Below, piece after piece: positions 9,309 through 17,522 of a DNA stretch of 64,000 nucleotides. The DNA is taken from the NCBI GenBank assembly GCA_002305165.1, contig DBQI01000026.1, positions 169 through 64,168 on the forward strand, read 5' to 3'. Origin of the DNA: Armatimonadetes bacterium UBA1398 (GTDB lineage: Bacteria > Armatimonadota > Zipacnadia > UBA1398). The number at the start of each line of letters is the position of its first letter. Position 1 is the first letter of the stretch. Under the pieces are notes generated by a model, which saw only the letters and a program-made list of their open reading frames with translations, did no database searches and had not been told where the DNA came from. Made by a program: the position numbers and the translations under genes.

Positions 9309-10900
9309 ACTGGCCGCTGGTTGTCCATACCCTCGGACGGCTAGCGGGGATCATGGCCGCGGCTATGGTCCCCTCTCTCGGCATCGCCGTCTTCGGGGGC
9401 GACCGGCCGGAGGTAGCGCCTGCAACGACGGCCGCCTTCGCGCAGGGCATCGGGCTGAGCGCCCTGGTATCGGCCATCCTGCTGCTCGGCACCCTGGGTC
9501 GGACGGGTGGACGCTTCAGCGCCTCGGACGGTTTCTCGATCGCCACTCTGGGATGGCTCGTGCTAGCGCTGCTCGCGGCGGTACCGCTTTACCTCTGCAA
9601 GGCGGCCGGGGCCGAAGGTGGGGCCAGTCCAGCCGCTTCCTTCAGCTTCGCCGACGCACTCTTCGAGACCATGAGCGGGCTAACGACGACCGGAGCGACG
9701 GTTTTCGGGACCGACGCCTCCGTGGTAGGTGGACGCGGCGTGATCGAGGCGCTCCCGCCGAGCTTCCTGTTCATGCGTAGCCTGTGCCACTGGTTGGGGG
9801 GCATGGGGATCATTGTGCTCTGCTTGGCGGTGCTGCCAAGCCTCGGCGCGGGCGGATACCAGGCTTTCCAGGCCGAGGTCCCTGGCCCGGTGGCGGAGCG
9901 GCTACGGCCGCGGCTTCGTGAGACGGCGGCCATCCTGTGGGGCGTCTACCTGCTTCTCACCCTGACGGAGATCCTGCTGCTGTGGATCGGTCGGATGCCG
10001 CTCTTCGATGCGATCTGCCATGCCTTCGGGACTATGGCCACGGGGGGGTTCTCGACCAAGGATGCGTCGATCGGTCACTACGCGGCGGTGGGCCACCCGT
10101 CGGCGCTCTACTTCGAGGCTGTCATCACCGTGTTCATGGCGCTGGCGGGCGTGAACTTCCTACTCCACTATCAGGCACTGCGAGGCTCTTTCGAGGGCTT
10201 CCGCCGCAACCGAGAGTTGCACTTCTACGCCCTCGTACTGGTTTTCGCCGCGTTGGTGATTGGTAGCGCCCTGGCCCTGTGGGGGGACGCGGCGTACCAC
10301 TCGGCGCCCGTCATTGCACGCCACGCGATCTTCCAGGTGGTTTCGGTCACCACGACGACGGGCTTCGTCACAACGGACTTCGATGTGTGGCCGACCCTCT
10401 GTCGCGCGGTCCTACTGATCCTCATGTTCTTCGGCGGCTGTGCCGGGTCAACGGCGGGTGGCATGAAGCAGATACGGGTTCTTGTCTTGGGCAAGTACTT
10501 CCATCGCGAGCTGATTCGGCTTCTCCGCCCCAGCATTCTCAAGCCCATCCGCGTGGGCAGCACGGTGCTGGACTCCCGTCGGGTTGCCAACATCGTGGGG
10601 CTCGCGGTGCTCTGGGTAGGCTGTGCGGTGGCGGCCAGCCTCCTGCTGTCCGCACTCCTGTATGGCGCGGCGAACCCGAGCGTTCCAGACCATCCGGATT
10701 CCCGGCTCGTAACGGCCGTGAGTGCTGTGATCACGACCATCAACAATGTGGGACCGGGCATGTCCGGGGTGGGTGCGCATCAGAACTACGGATGGATGCC
10801 TGCGGGGGCGAAGCTTCTGCTCAGCCTCTGCATGTTGATGGGGCGGCTGGAGATCTACTCTGTGCTGATCGTGTTCCTACCGCGTACCTGGCGCCTCTGA
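9305..10900 (+). CDS. trkH: TrkH/TrkG potassium transporter membrane subunit
   Basis: A 531-residue integral membrane protein that forms the K+ pore. The four selectivity-filter loops of this family are visible: TTTGATVFG near residue 127, ATGGFSTKD near 246, TTTGFVTTDFD near 349, and NNVGPGMSGVG near 480; each places the conserved glycine. Many hydrophobic segments surround them (M1-P-M2 repeats). It is the last gene of the 4625-10900 run and is followed after 10 bases by a perfect GC hairpin. The GTG start at 9305 overlaps the trkA stop (GTGA). TrkAH adjacent to FetAB-like genes suggests an ion-homeostasis unit, though co-regulation is inferred only from spacing. Confidence 0.93.
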   Translation: MNWPLVVHTLGRLAGIMAAAMVPSLGIAVFGGDRPEVAPATTAAFAQGIGLSALVSAILLLGTLGRTGGRFSASDGFSIATLGWLVLALLAAVPLYLCKAAGAEGGASPAASFSFADALFETMSGLTTTGATVFGTDASVVGGRGVIEALPPSFLFMRSLCHWLGGMGIIVLCLAVLPSLGAGGYQAFQAEVPGPVAERLRPRLRETAAILWGVYLLLTLTEILLLWIGRMPLFDAICHAFGTMATGGFSTKDASIGHYAAVGHPSALYFEAVITVFMALAGVNFLLHYQALRGSFEGFRRNRELHFYALVLVFAALVIGSALALWGDAAYHSAPVIARHAIFQVVSVTTTTGFVTTDFDVWPTLCRAVLLILMFFGGCAGSTAGGMKQIRVLVLGKYFHRELIRLLRPSILKPIRVGSTVLDSRRVANIVGLAVLWVGCAVAASLLLSALLYGAANPSVPDHPDSRLVTAVSAVITTINNVGPGMSGVGAHQNYGWMPAGAKLLLSLCMLMGRLEIYSVLIVFLPRTWRL

Positions 10901-10910
10901 GTGCAGAGCG

Positions 10911-10944
10911 GCACTCCCCCGAGGGGTTTCCCTCGGGGGAGTGC
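10911..10944 (+). terminator. Perfect 14-bp hairpin between convergent genes
   Basis: GCACTCCCCCGAGG at 10911-10924 pairs perfectly with 10931-10944 around the loop GGTTTC. It lies between the stops of trkH (+) and the GH172 gene (-), so it can serve both directions. There is no clear U-tract on either side. Confidence 0.75.
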
Positions 10945-10954
10945 TCGAGGTGGC

Positions 10955-13018
10955 TTACCGAGGGACGATCCACACGAAGTCGACGCCGACATCGGAGCCA
11001 GCGCCCTCCTCGCCCGGGCCGAGGGCCGTCACGGTGAGGGTGTGCTCGCCCGCGGCGAGGTCGAGGGTGTCGAAGAAGAAGTTCCGCAGCATCTCCATGT
11101 GAGGCGTGAACAGGTCGGGCTGTAAGCCCATCGGGTCGGCGCCGTCTAGGGAGACGCTGAAGCGGCCGCTGGTAGGCGAGAGCGCGCAGGTCAGGACGAT
11201 CTGGTATCTGCGGCCCTCGGGCACGTCTATGGCGAACTGAACGCTGTCCCCCTCGCTCGGTCCCGCTAGCAGCACCAACCCGTCGCCGGACCACATCTCG
11301 CCCGACACGACCTCTGCGGGTCCGGCATCCGCGATGATGTCCTCCGCCTGCCAGAAGGTGGCTCCGCTGGCGGCGCCCAGGGCGAGGGGTTCCCACCCGA
11401 TGGGCAGATCCAGGCCCAGGGTCACGTCGAGGGTTGTCAGAGGCACGAAGGCGTCGCGCAGTGTGTCATCGGCGTAGACGTAGGCGATGCGGCCGTAGCT
11501 GATGCCGGGCGTGTGGGTGTGGCTGAATAGCTCCATGTAGAAGTCAAGGCGCTCCTGGAACGGCAGGGGATCGAGGATGTGGAACCTGTTGTTCGCCACG
11601 AAGCCGCGGTTATCGGGGCCGGTGGTCAGCGGTTGGCACGCGTAGGCCGTCTGGAAGAGATCCGGGCGACTCCAGGCGTAGTTGTAGTAGTCCTCGGATC
11701 CGGTGCCAAAGAGCGAGGGGAAGGCGTCGTCGTCGACCCAGATCTTCTCGTCCCCCTCGCCCCACCAGTTGCCCCCAGAGGTTGGGACCAGCGAGGAGTT
11801 GAGCAACATGCACGCGACTCCGACGAGCACCCCGCGGCCGCGGGCAACGATGTAGGGCAGGTCGAAGACGCCTGTCAGGCCCTGTGCTTCGAGGTCATGA
11901 TTGATCTGCCACTTCGCATAGAGATGGAGCGATGACTCCGGGTTCCACTCGTAGGAGGCGACATTGATGGCCCCCTCGACGGTCGCCTCAGCGCCAGAGC
12001 GGTTCTGGACGACGATCCGAGCAGACCGCGCGAAGGGCATCACGAAGCGACAGGTCATCGTGCCGTCGGGCCTTACCGTGAACGGCAGGCTGTCGTACGG
12101 AGCGAGACCCGGACCGGCGCCGAAGAAGTCGCCCAGTGGGCTCTCGACCTGGGGTTGCTCGGCCCCGTCGAAGAAGACCTTGAGGATCACGCCTCGCAGG
12201 GCTCGCCGCAGGTTCTCCCCCTGCACGGACAGGGAGAGCTCGCGAATCACCTGAGACCCCTCAAGAGCGATGAGTTCGCTCGCGCCACCAGCCGGAACCT
12301 CAGCACGGAGGTCGTAGGTTGTCCCATCGGCCTCGGGGTAGGTGGCCTCGGTATCCGCCAGGATGGCGATGGCCCGCTCGATCTCCGCGCTGTATGTGGT
12401 CAAATCGCCGGTGGCGAAGGACTGGACTTGGGTGCCCTCCTCGTACAGACGGGCCTCCATGTGGTAGAAGTGGAGCCGATCGAGCTGCCCAGTCCACTCG
12501 ATGCGTAGGCTCTCGGCAAAGGGAATGGGGAAGTAGCAGGCCATGTTCTGGTGGAAGCCGCGCTCCACGTCGGCCTCGATGATGCCCTCGCGCTGGGCGA
12601 GTTCGCTGTAGGTCCACATCATGAACCGCTCGGCAGGGCCCTCGTAGAGGAGGCTCCCGTCGAGGATAACCGTTACGTCGCCGTTGATCGCCGCGGTCCA
12701 CGTGCGCACCAAGGCGCCTGGGCCACGCCAATCGGCCATGAGATACCGGCCGACGCCCTCATCGTTCGGCTCCTCGAGTACCTCGAGGTAGCCAGGAATG
12801 GGCTCTCCCCCAAAACCGTCACTGTTGGCGTACCAACCCGGTGCGTAGGGCCTAACACTGCGACGATCGTAGGAGGAGACCTGGACGGTCTTGTAGGCGG
12901 GATCCGGGAACTCAGCGAGTTGCGAGAGGGTCACCATCTCGTGAAGCAGTGACCCAGTAGTCACCGGACCGGCGGCGGTTGTGTTGAGAGCCGTAACAGC
13001 AAGCAGAATCGTTGTCAT
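10955..13018 (-). CDS. Secreted GH172 (DUF2961) family protein with C-terminal carbohydrate-binding-like domain
   Basis: A 687-residue protein starting with a short hydrophobic leader (TTILLAVTALNTTAAG), probably a signal peptide. The DUF2961 core is unmistakable: NWWGEGDEKIWVDDD near residue 418 followed by PSLFGTGSEDYYNYAW near residue 437, the acidic residues of which form the active site in characterised GH172 enzymes (difructose-anhydride and arabinofuran hydrolases). The N-terminal half supplies a jelly-roll (TWTAAINGDVTVILDG near 105). From about residue 550 a separate beta-sandwich module (ATFWQAEDI through WIVP at the end) resembles CBM6/35-type domains. An AGGAGG Shine-Dalgarno precedes ATG at 13018. 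Next to an SLH porin it likely works at the cell surface on fructans or arabinans; the substrate is inferred from family only. Confidence 0.85.
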   Translation of the reverse strand: MTTILLAVTALNTTAAGPVTTGSLLHEMVTLSQLAEFPDPAYKTVQVSSYDRRSVRPYAPGWYANSDGFGGEPIPGYLEVLEEPNDEGVGRYLMADWRGPGALVRTWTAAINGDVTVILDGSLLYEGPAERFMMWTYSELAQREGIIEADVERGFHQNMACYFPIPFAESLRIEWTGQLDRLHFYHMEARLYEEGTQVQSFATGDLTTYSAEIERAIAILADTEATYPEADGTTYDLRAEVPAGGASELIALEGSQVIRELSLSVQGENLRRALRGVILKVFFDGAEQPQVESPLGDFFGAGPGLAPYDSLPFTVRPDGTMTCRFVMPFARSARIVVQNRSGAEATVEGAINVASYEWNPESSLHLYAKWQINHDLEAQGLTGVFDLPYIVARGRGVLVGVACMLLNSSLVPTSGGNWWGEGDEKIWVDDDAFPSLFGTGSEDYYNYAWSRPDLFQTAYACQPLTTGPDNRGFVANNRFHILDPLPFQERLDFYMELFSHTHTPGISYGRIAYVYADDTLRDAFVPLTTLDVTLGLDLPIGWEPLALGAASGATFWQAEDIIADAGPAEVVSGEMWSGDGLVLLAGPSEGDSVQFAIDVPEGRRYQIVLTCALSPTSGRFSVSLDGADPMGLQPDLFTPHMEMLRNFFFDTLDLAAGEHTLTVTALGPGEEGAGSDVGVDFVWIVPR

Positions 13019-13109
13019 GCGTGGAAAGCCTCCTGAGCATTGAGCTGCAGAGGGCCTATTCCGCGCATAACGGTCGATCCCTGCGCCTCATGCCAGGGGG
13101 TACAAAGCG

Positions 13110-13134
13110 AGAGCGCCCCCACAGGGGGCGCTCT
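13110..13134 (-). terminator. Hairpin downstream of the SLH porin gene
   Basis: AGAGCGCCCCC (13110-13120) and its exact complement (13124-13134) enclose a 3-base loop; GGTAC/GTACC at 13099-13103 and 13135-13139 could extend it. It lies 30 bases past the porin stop. On the - strand the arm is followed by CGCTTTGTACC, so there is only a weak T run. Confidence 0.6.
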
Positions 13135-13164
13135 GTACCTACCGCTCACTCAGGAACGATGGAA

Positions 13165-14940
13165 CTAGAAGTACCAGTTCACCGATCCACGAGCCATGGC
13201 GCCTACCTGGCTGGCCCCGCCGACACCAGAGAACTGGGTCAGACCGAGGTCAACGGTGACATCGAAGTCGCCATGGATGCTGATATCGGTACCCGCAATG
13301 GCGGTCCAGCGGCTGTTCACGCCATCGGCCTCGTTGATGAGGCGGAAGCGCCAGTCGCGACTGCCGGAGTGGTAGACGATGTCAGCCCAGGCGGCGTTCT
13401 CGCCGTAGACAGCCGGGATCTTGCTGTTCGTGCGCTGGAACCAGAAGCCCGGCCTGTAGGCGGTGCCGGGGACGCCGCCCATCGCAAACGGCGCCTCATT
13501 GTAGCTGAAGAGGTACGGGGTGGTCAGGTCGGCATTCCTGCCGCTGCGCGCGCTCGGGTTCGCGCCGAGGGGGAGCTGGGCGTAGGACAGACTGATATCC
13601 CAGTCCTCGTCGCGCAGAACATCCGCCGCCACGTACCAGGCCAGGTTGTTGAGGCCGAGGTTGTTCAGCGGGGTGGTCACCTCAGCGCGGATCCCCTCGC
13701 CATCCTGGGCATCCCACATGTACTTGACGTCGACGCCAAGCCGGCCGAACTGCTCGCCGGCGTCGGTGCCGCCGTACCCATCGAGGTCGTTCCAGATCCA
13801 CGTCACGCCGCCGCCCCAGAGGTCGTCGTCGGCATCATCAGGATCGTCATAGTTCGCGAGCCTGGCGACGAAGTGGGGACGGGTGTTCATGCCGCCCGCG
13901 AAGTAGAACTCGAGCTCATCGAGAGCGGTGTCGGTAAACTGGGCACGGATGCCATCGGTCGAGCGCGAGTCGTTGTCGAAGGTGAGCCCCTCGGCATAAC
14001 CGACATACTGACGGCCGATAGTGAGATCCACGTCAGCGCCGAAGACCTCAGTGTCATCCACGCGAACCCATGCCTGATCGGGCACAGTGAACGTCTGGTC
14101 GACGGGAAGCGCGTTGTCGTTCTCCCACAGCACGATGCCAACACTGGTCTTGGAGTTGATGCGCTTGTAGAACTCCAGCCAGATGTCGTAGCTGTTGGCA
14201 AGCTCGACAGCGTCCACGAGCCCGGCCGCGTTCGCGCCAGAGGCAACAGCCACGAAGTCGGTGGCGAGCATGCCAGTGATGACGTCCGGCTCCTCCTCGA
14301 GGGCCTTCACGCGGGCCTCGAGAGCCGCAAGGTCATCGGTCAGGTCGCCGAGGCGGCCATCGATCTCGGCCAGCTCGGGCTCGAGCCAATCGCGCAGCTC
14401 AGCGATCTTCTGGTTCAGCGTGGCCTCGTCGATCAAGCCGCGCTCAGCGATCGCGTCATCCACGAGACCGGCAAGACGGTTGGCATCAACGGTGCCAGCA
14501 GGGCCAGCGGGACCAGCCGGACCACGGGGGCCCGGATCGCCGCGCTCACCCTTGGCGCCAGCGGGACCAGCAGGGCCAGCGGGACCGGCAGGGCCAGCGG
14601 GACCAGCAGGACCGGCAACGCCATCCTCACCGGGGGTGCCAGGGCCCTCGACGCCCACATTGGCATCGACGTACCACAGCAGGCGAGCCAACGCCATCGC
14701 GAACTCGTAACGGGTCAGGAAGTTCTTGCCCTTGAAGGTCCCGTCGGGGTAACCCTCAAGTAGCCCCGCATCGTAAAGCTCGGCGATCGCGTCATATGCC
14801 CAGTGATCCCAGGGAACGTCCGGGGGCACGGGGCCGCCGGCGACCATGGTGACACCGGTATCCCAGTCAGCGGACGCCGGAATAACGAGGGCCGCAGCTA
14901 GAACTGCCGCTACTACAGATACGAACAGCGTGCGTCTCAT
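13165..14940 (-). CDS. SLH-domain outer-membrane porin with collagen-like stalk and coiled coil
   Basis: A 591-residue envelope protein. Signal peptide 1-24 (cleavage near PASADWD). One SLH domain at about 41-92 (DHWAYDAIAELYDAG, EGYPDGTF, LTRYEFAMALARLL), which in diderm Terrabacteria anchors to modified peptidoglycan. Residues 101-151 are 17 uninterrupted Gly-X-Y triplets, mostly GPA, with a charged centre AKGERGDPGPRG. Residues about 152-217 form a heptad-rich coiled coil (LRDWLEPELAEIDGRL, LAALEARVKALEEE). From 225 on it looks like a porin barrel: alternating strands, many aromatic girdle residues, and a terminal phenylalanine (GSVNWYF). OmpM/SlpA-type porins have SLH, coiled coil and barrel; the collagen-like segment is an addition. 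SD GTAGGAGG (14951-14958) precedes ATG 14940. Likely a trimer tethering the outer membrane to the wall. Confidence 0.85.
   Translation of the reverse strand: MRRTLFVSVVAAVLAAALVIPASADWDTGVTMVAGGPVPPDVPWDHWAYDAIAELYDAGLLEGYPDGTFKGKNFLTRYEFAMALARLLWYVDANVGVEGPGTPGEDGVAGPAGPAGPAGPAGPAGPAGAKGERGDPGPRGPAGPAGPAGTVDANRLAGLVDDAIAERGLIDEATLNQKIAELRDWLEPELAEIDGRLGDLTDDLAALEARVKALEEEPDVITGMLATDFVAVASGANAAGLVDAVELANSYDIWLEFYKRINSKTSVGIVLWENDNALPVDQTFTVPDQAWVRVDDTEVFGADVDLTIGRQYVGYAEGLTFDNDSRSTDGIRAQFTDTALDELEFYFAGGMNTRPHFVARLANYDDPDDADDDLWGGGVTWIWNDLDGYGGTDAGEQFGRLGVDVKYMWDAQDGEGIRAEVTTPLNNLGLNNLAWYVAADVLRDEDWDISLSYAQLPLGANPSARSGRNADLTTPYLFSYNEAPFAMGGVPGTAYRPGFWFQRTNSKIPAVYGENAAWADIVYHSGSRDWRFRLINEADGVNSRWTAIAGTDISIHGDFDVTVDLGLTQFSGVGGASQVGAMARGSVNWYF
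14488..14640 (-). repeat. Collagen-like Gly-X-Y repeat-coding tract
   Basis: Inside the SLH porin gene. Seventeen codon triplets encode Gly-X-Y, the GPA units written with near-identical nine-base DNA repeats, so the tract is prone to slippage and copy-number change between strains. Confidence 0.85.
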
Positions 14941-14950
14941 TGTATGTCGC

Positions 14951-15007
14951 CCTCCTACGAATGAAGAGCTTCCTTTGACCGACGTGAAGCGAAAGCGCCG
15001 TAGGAGG
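14951..15007 (-). promoter_or_regulatory. Shine-Dalgarno-sequestering stem of the porin leader
   Basis: On the - strand, the SD arm CGTAGGAGG (14959 to 14951) pairs perfectly with CCTCCTACG (15007 to 14999) across a 39-base loop that itself has a small GCG/CGC hairpin. Formation would block translation of the SLH porin. This is read directly from complementarity; folding and regulation are inference. Confidence 0.55.
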
Positions 15008-15181
15008 AAGACCCCTCAGGAGTAGGTAGGTCCGGCAACCATTGCACAAGTGTCCACGTTTCCTTGCGCGGTTGCGTCGCCGCCCGCTTCCGTTGGCAGT
15101 CTCCCTTTTGGCTACACCGCTCCTCTCCGCGCAGACTACGCTCACGTCTGAGGAAGCTCACCAACACTAGCACATGCGCCC

Positions 15182-15210
15182 GAGCGCATGCAAGATTCCT
15201 GCATGCCCTC
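15182..15210. promoter_or_regulatory. Imperfect 11-7-11 palindrome, candidate operator
   Basis: GAGCGCATGCA at 15182-15192 and TGCATGCCCTC at 15200-15210 are inverted copies with one mismatch, separated by 7 bases. It sits about 70 bases before the UroD-like start at 15278 and could be a dimeric repressor site. No regulator gene lies next to it. Confidence 0.35.
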
Positions 15211-15277
15211 GAACTTCATACCGTACCGGAGGCATTCACCGATACGCACCCGAATACCTCCCTCAGGGAGGGAGCCC

Positions 15278-16345
15278 GTGGTCGATGGGCCCGACTTCAA
15301 CCAGTACCTAGACGCTATATACCGTACCAACGATCCCCATCGCGTACCGGTTGGGGAATTGTTTGTCGAGGACATCATTGCACGCCAGCTATCTGAGGGA
15401 CCCATCGACTATGACGATCACGGAATGACGCTCCGAGGCATGCGGGTGTTCCTCGAGACTCACCGCGTCCTGGGGTTCGATGCAGTGACGGTCGGGGTAG
15501 GCCCTGGCTTCGAGCTTCCAGAGTGGGCGATGACGACCGATGTCGCGCCCCTCTCCAAGGGCCAACGCGGGTTCGTGACCGGTGGAGCCAGCCGGATCTG
15601 GGATAGGGCGTCCTTTGAGGCTTACCCCTGGCCGAGTCCAGAGCAGGTAGACTACACACCCCTGGAACGGGCTAGTAAGGCTATGCCGGACGGCATGGCC
15701 ATCCTTGGGTCTGTGGGCGGCCCCTGCGAGTGGCTCATGTGGATCATGGGCTACGAGGCCTTGAGCCTGGCTCTGGCGGACGATCCGGAACTCGTCAGCG
15801 ACGTCGTGGACTGCATCGAGCGACAGATGCTGGCGGTATTCCGCCACGTGGCCGCGATGGAGCGCGTCGGCGCCATGTGGATCTCGGACGACATGGGGTT
15901 CCGCACCGGCACCTTCCTATCGCCCGCCCATATGCGAGCCTACGTGCTACCCACGCAGAGGCGCCTAGCGGCAGCGGCCCATGCGGAGGGCATCCCCGTG
16001 TTGCTGCACTCCTGCGGCAATCTCACCGCGATCATGGATGATCTGATCGACGATGTGGGCATCGATGCCAAGCACTCCTTCGAGGACGTCATCACGCCGG
16101 TTACCGAGGCGAAGAGGCTCTGGGGACACCGGGTCTGCCTCATCGGTGGCGTCGATCTCGACCCCCTCACTCGGCTCTCGCCGGAGGAGGTCTACCGCTA
16201 CACCCTAGGGATCCTGGAAAAGTGCGCTCCAGGAGGTGGGTACATCCTCGGCACGGGAAACAGTGTAGCGAACTACGTGCCCATCCCCAACTACCTCTCA
16301 ATGCTCCAGGCTTGGCGCGACTGGCACATAACCTCAGCCACGTGA
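15278..16345 (+). CDS. Uroporphyrinogen-decarboxylase-fold methyltransferase-like protein with HxC zinc motif
   Basis: A 355-residue UROD-superfamily protein. In this superfamily the catabolic branch (MtaA, MtbA, CmuA) moves methyl groups from corrinoids to thiols and binds zinc through an HxCG motif. Here LLHSCGNL places His244 and Cys246 in that motif, followed by IDAKHSFED and LIGGVDLDPL, the usual end of the barrel. True HemE would carry N-terminal arginine pairs for coproporphyrinogen, which are not evident. The start was placed at GTG 15278 because AGGGAGGGAG immediately precedes it; an in-frame ATG at 15188 lies inside the palindrome and adds a non-homologous leader. It is followed 13 bases later by a second paralogue, so the pair probably acts together. 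Confidence 0.7.
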   Translation: MVDGPDFNQYLDAIYRTNDPHRVPVGELFVEDIIARQLSEGPIDYDDHGMTLRGMRVFLETHRVLGFDAVTVGVGPGFELPEWAMTTDVAPLSKGQRGFVTGGASRIWDRASFEAYPWPSPEQVDYTPLERASKAMPDGMAILGSVGGPCEWLMWIMGYEALSLALADDPELVSDVVDCIERQMLAVFRHVAAMERVGAMWISDDMGFRTGTFLSPAHMRAYVLPTQRRLAAAAHAEGIPVLLHSCGNLTAIMDDLIDDVGIDAKHSFEDVITPVTEAKRLWGHRVCLIGGVDLDPLTRLSPEEVYRYTLGILEKCAPGGGYILGTGNSVANYVPIPNYLSMLQAWRDWHITSAT

Positions 16346-16358
16346 AGGGACCGATCCA

Positions 16359-17522
16359 GTGGGGAACACACCCACGCCCGCCGACGGCGTGCATAGCATG
16401 GTGCCCAGGGAAGAGATGTCGGAGAGCGCCCGCAAGCTGCGGGACACCTACGCGCGCACCCCAGGGGCGCCACTCGTGCAGAGAGAGTTCGGGTTCTACT
16501 GCCTGGATCGGTGGCGTCGGGAGGGCATGCCCACCGATGTGCCCCTCCATGAGCTGTTCCAGTACGACCCGCCTGGCAACTACGGGCTCGGTCAGTTGGG
16601 ATGGTGTGAGGCCGCATTCCTACCCGCGTTCGAGGTCGAAGTCATCGAGGACCGTGGGGAGCATGAGGTGGTCCGCGACTACGCCGGCCGCCACGTTCTG
16701 TACTTCAAGGGACGCCGCGACGGCTTCATGCCGGAGTACCTCGAGCACCCCGTGAGGGACGCTCGAACGTGGGAGGAGGACGTCAAGTGGCGGCTCGACC
16801 CCTCGAGTGAGGAGCGGTACAGCGATCTGGGGCCCAGGATGGAGGCCGCGCGAGAGCAGGCGCGTCGCGGTCAGATGATCAGCCAGGGCCTCATCGGGGG
16901 ATACATGTACCTGCGCAGCCTCATCGGGCCCGAGCATGTGCTCTACGCGTTCCACGATCAGCCGGCGCTCATCCACGACTGCATGACGACTTGGTTCACG
17001 CTGGCCGATGCCGTCATCTCACGGCATCAGGAGCATGTAACGATCGACGAACTCTTCTTGGCCGAGGACATCTGCTACAACCACGGGCCGCTGATCTCTC
17101 CGGCAATGATAGGCGAGTTCCTGGCGCCCTACTACGAGCAACTCATCGCGAACGTGAAGGCGCGTCAGATCGATCGTGACCGCCACCTCTATCTGCACAT
17201 CGACACCGACGGCTATGCCCCGCCCGTCATGCCGGTGTACAAAACCCTCGGCATGGACGCCATGAGCCCATTCGAGGTCGCCTCAGGCTGTGACGTGGTG
17301 GCTGTGGGGCAGGAGCATCCCGATGTGGCGCTGTTCGGTGGCATGGACAAGCGTGTGCTGGCACAGGGCAAGGCGGCGATAGACGCGATGGTCGAACGGG
17401 TCCTCCCTGCGATGCGCGAGCGCGGGGGGTACATACCAACATGCGACCACGGGGTGCCCGAGGAGGTCCCCTACGAGGACTATCTGTACTACCGAGCGCG
17501 CTGCGTGGAACTGGGGAGTTAG
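16359..17522 (+). CDS. UROD-superfamily protein, paired paralogue lacking the HxC cysteine
   Basis: A 387-residue UROD-fold protein with N-terminal extension (PREEMSESARKLRDTYAR) and the barrel core typical of catabolic UROD proteins (DMGFRTG is replaced here by FLAEDICYNHGPLISPAM, then MIGEFLAPYYEQL). At the place where the upstream protein reads HSCGN, this one has LHIDTDGY, so the zinc cysteine is absent and aspartates stand in. GGMDKRVLAQGKAAID near residue 330 matches the strand-helix end of the family. GTG 16359 is preceded by GAAGGGA; an in-frame ATG at 16398 is a possible alternative. The stop overlaps by four bases the convergent CuAO-N-like gene. Function is unknown; methyl transfer to or from a demethylated substrate is a guess from family. 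Confidence 0.65.
   Translation: MGNTPTPADGVHSMVPREEMSESARKLRDTYARTPGAPLVQREFGFYCLDRWRREGMPTDVPLHELFQYDPPGNYGLGQLGWCEAAFLPAFEVEVIEDRGEHEVVRDYAGRHVLYFKGRRDGFMPEYLEHPVRDARTWEEDVKWRLDPSSEERYSDLGPRMEAAREQARRGQMISQGLIGGYMYLRSLIGPEHVLYAFHDQPALIHDCMTTWFTLADAVISRHQEHVTIDELFLAEDICYNHGPLISPAMIGEFLAPYYEQLIANVKARQIDRDRHLYLHIDTDGYAPPVMPVYKTLGMDAMSPFEVASGCDVVAVGQEHPDVALFGGMDKRVLAQGKAAIDAMVERVLPAMRERGGYIPTCDHGVPEEVPYEDYLYYRARCVELGS

Larger units (their letters stand above)
14941..15277. promoter_or_regulatory. Divergent intergenic region and structured 5' leader of the SLH porin gene
   Basis: This 337-base gap holds no gene. On the - strand (leader of the porin) two structures stand out. A hairpin pairs 15035-15040 and 15044-15050 with 15063-15075 (13 pairs including one G-U, 3-base bulge, 12-base loop). 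Closer to the start, bases 14951-14959, which contain the porin Shine-Dalgarno site, are exactly complementary to 14999-15007 (9 bp), so the ribosome site can be sequestered; bases 15014-15017 can instead pair with 15004-15007. On the + strand the region carries an imperfect palindrome at 15182-15210 and the AGGGAGGG ribosome site for the gene at 15278. Confidence 0.6.

Noticed and set aside
14488..14640. Repetitive DNA that could be taken for a CRISPR array
   Set aside because: Units are nine bases long and in frame, encoding GPA triplets; no spacers or cas genes.
13012..14763. 583-residue open frame on the + strand opposite the SLH porin
   Set aside because: It mirrors the porin's GC-rich codons and has no domain or plausible start; the minus strand has signal peptide, SLH, SD site and conserved motifs.
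15000..15110. Cyclic-di-GMP or cobalamin riboswitch in the porin leader
   Set aside because: Some purine-rich pieces resemble these classes but the conserved core could not be matched, so only an unclassified structured leader is claimed.
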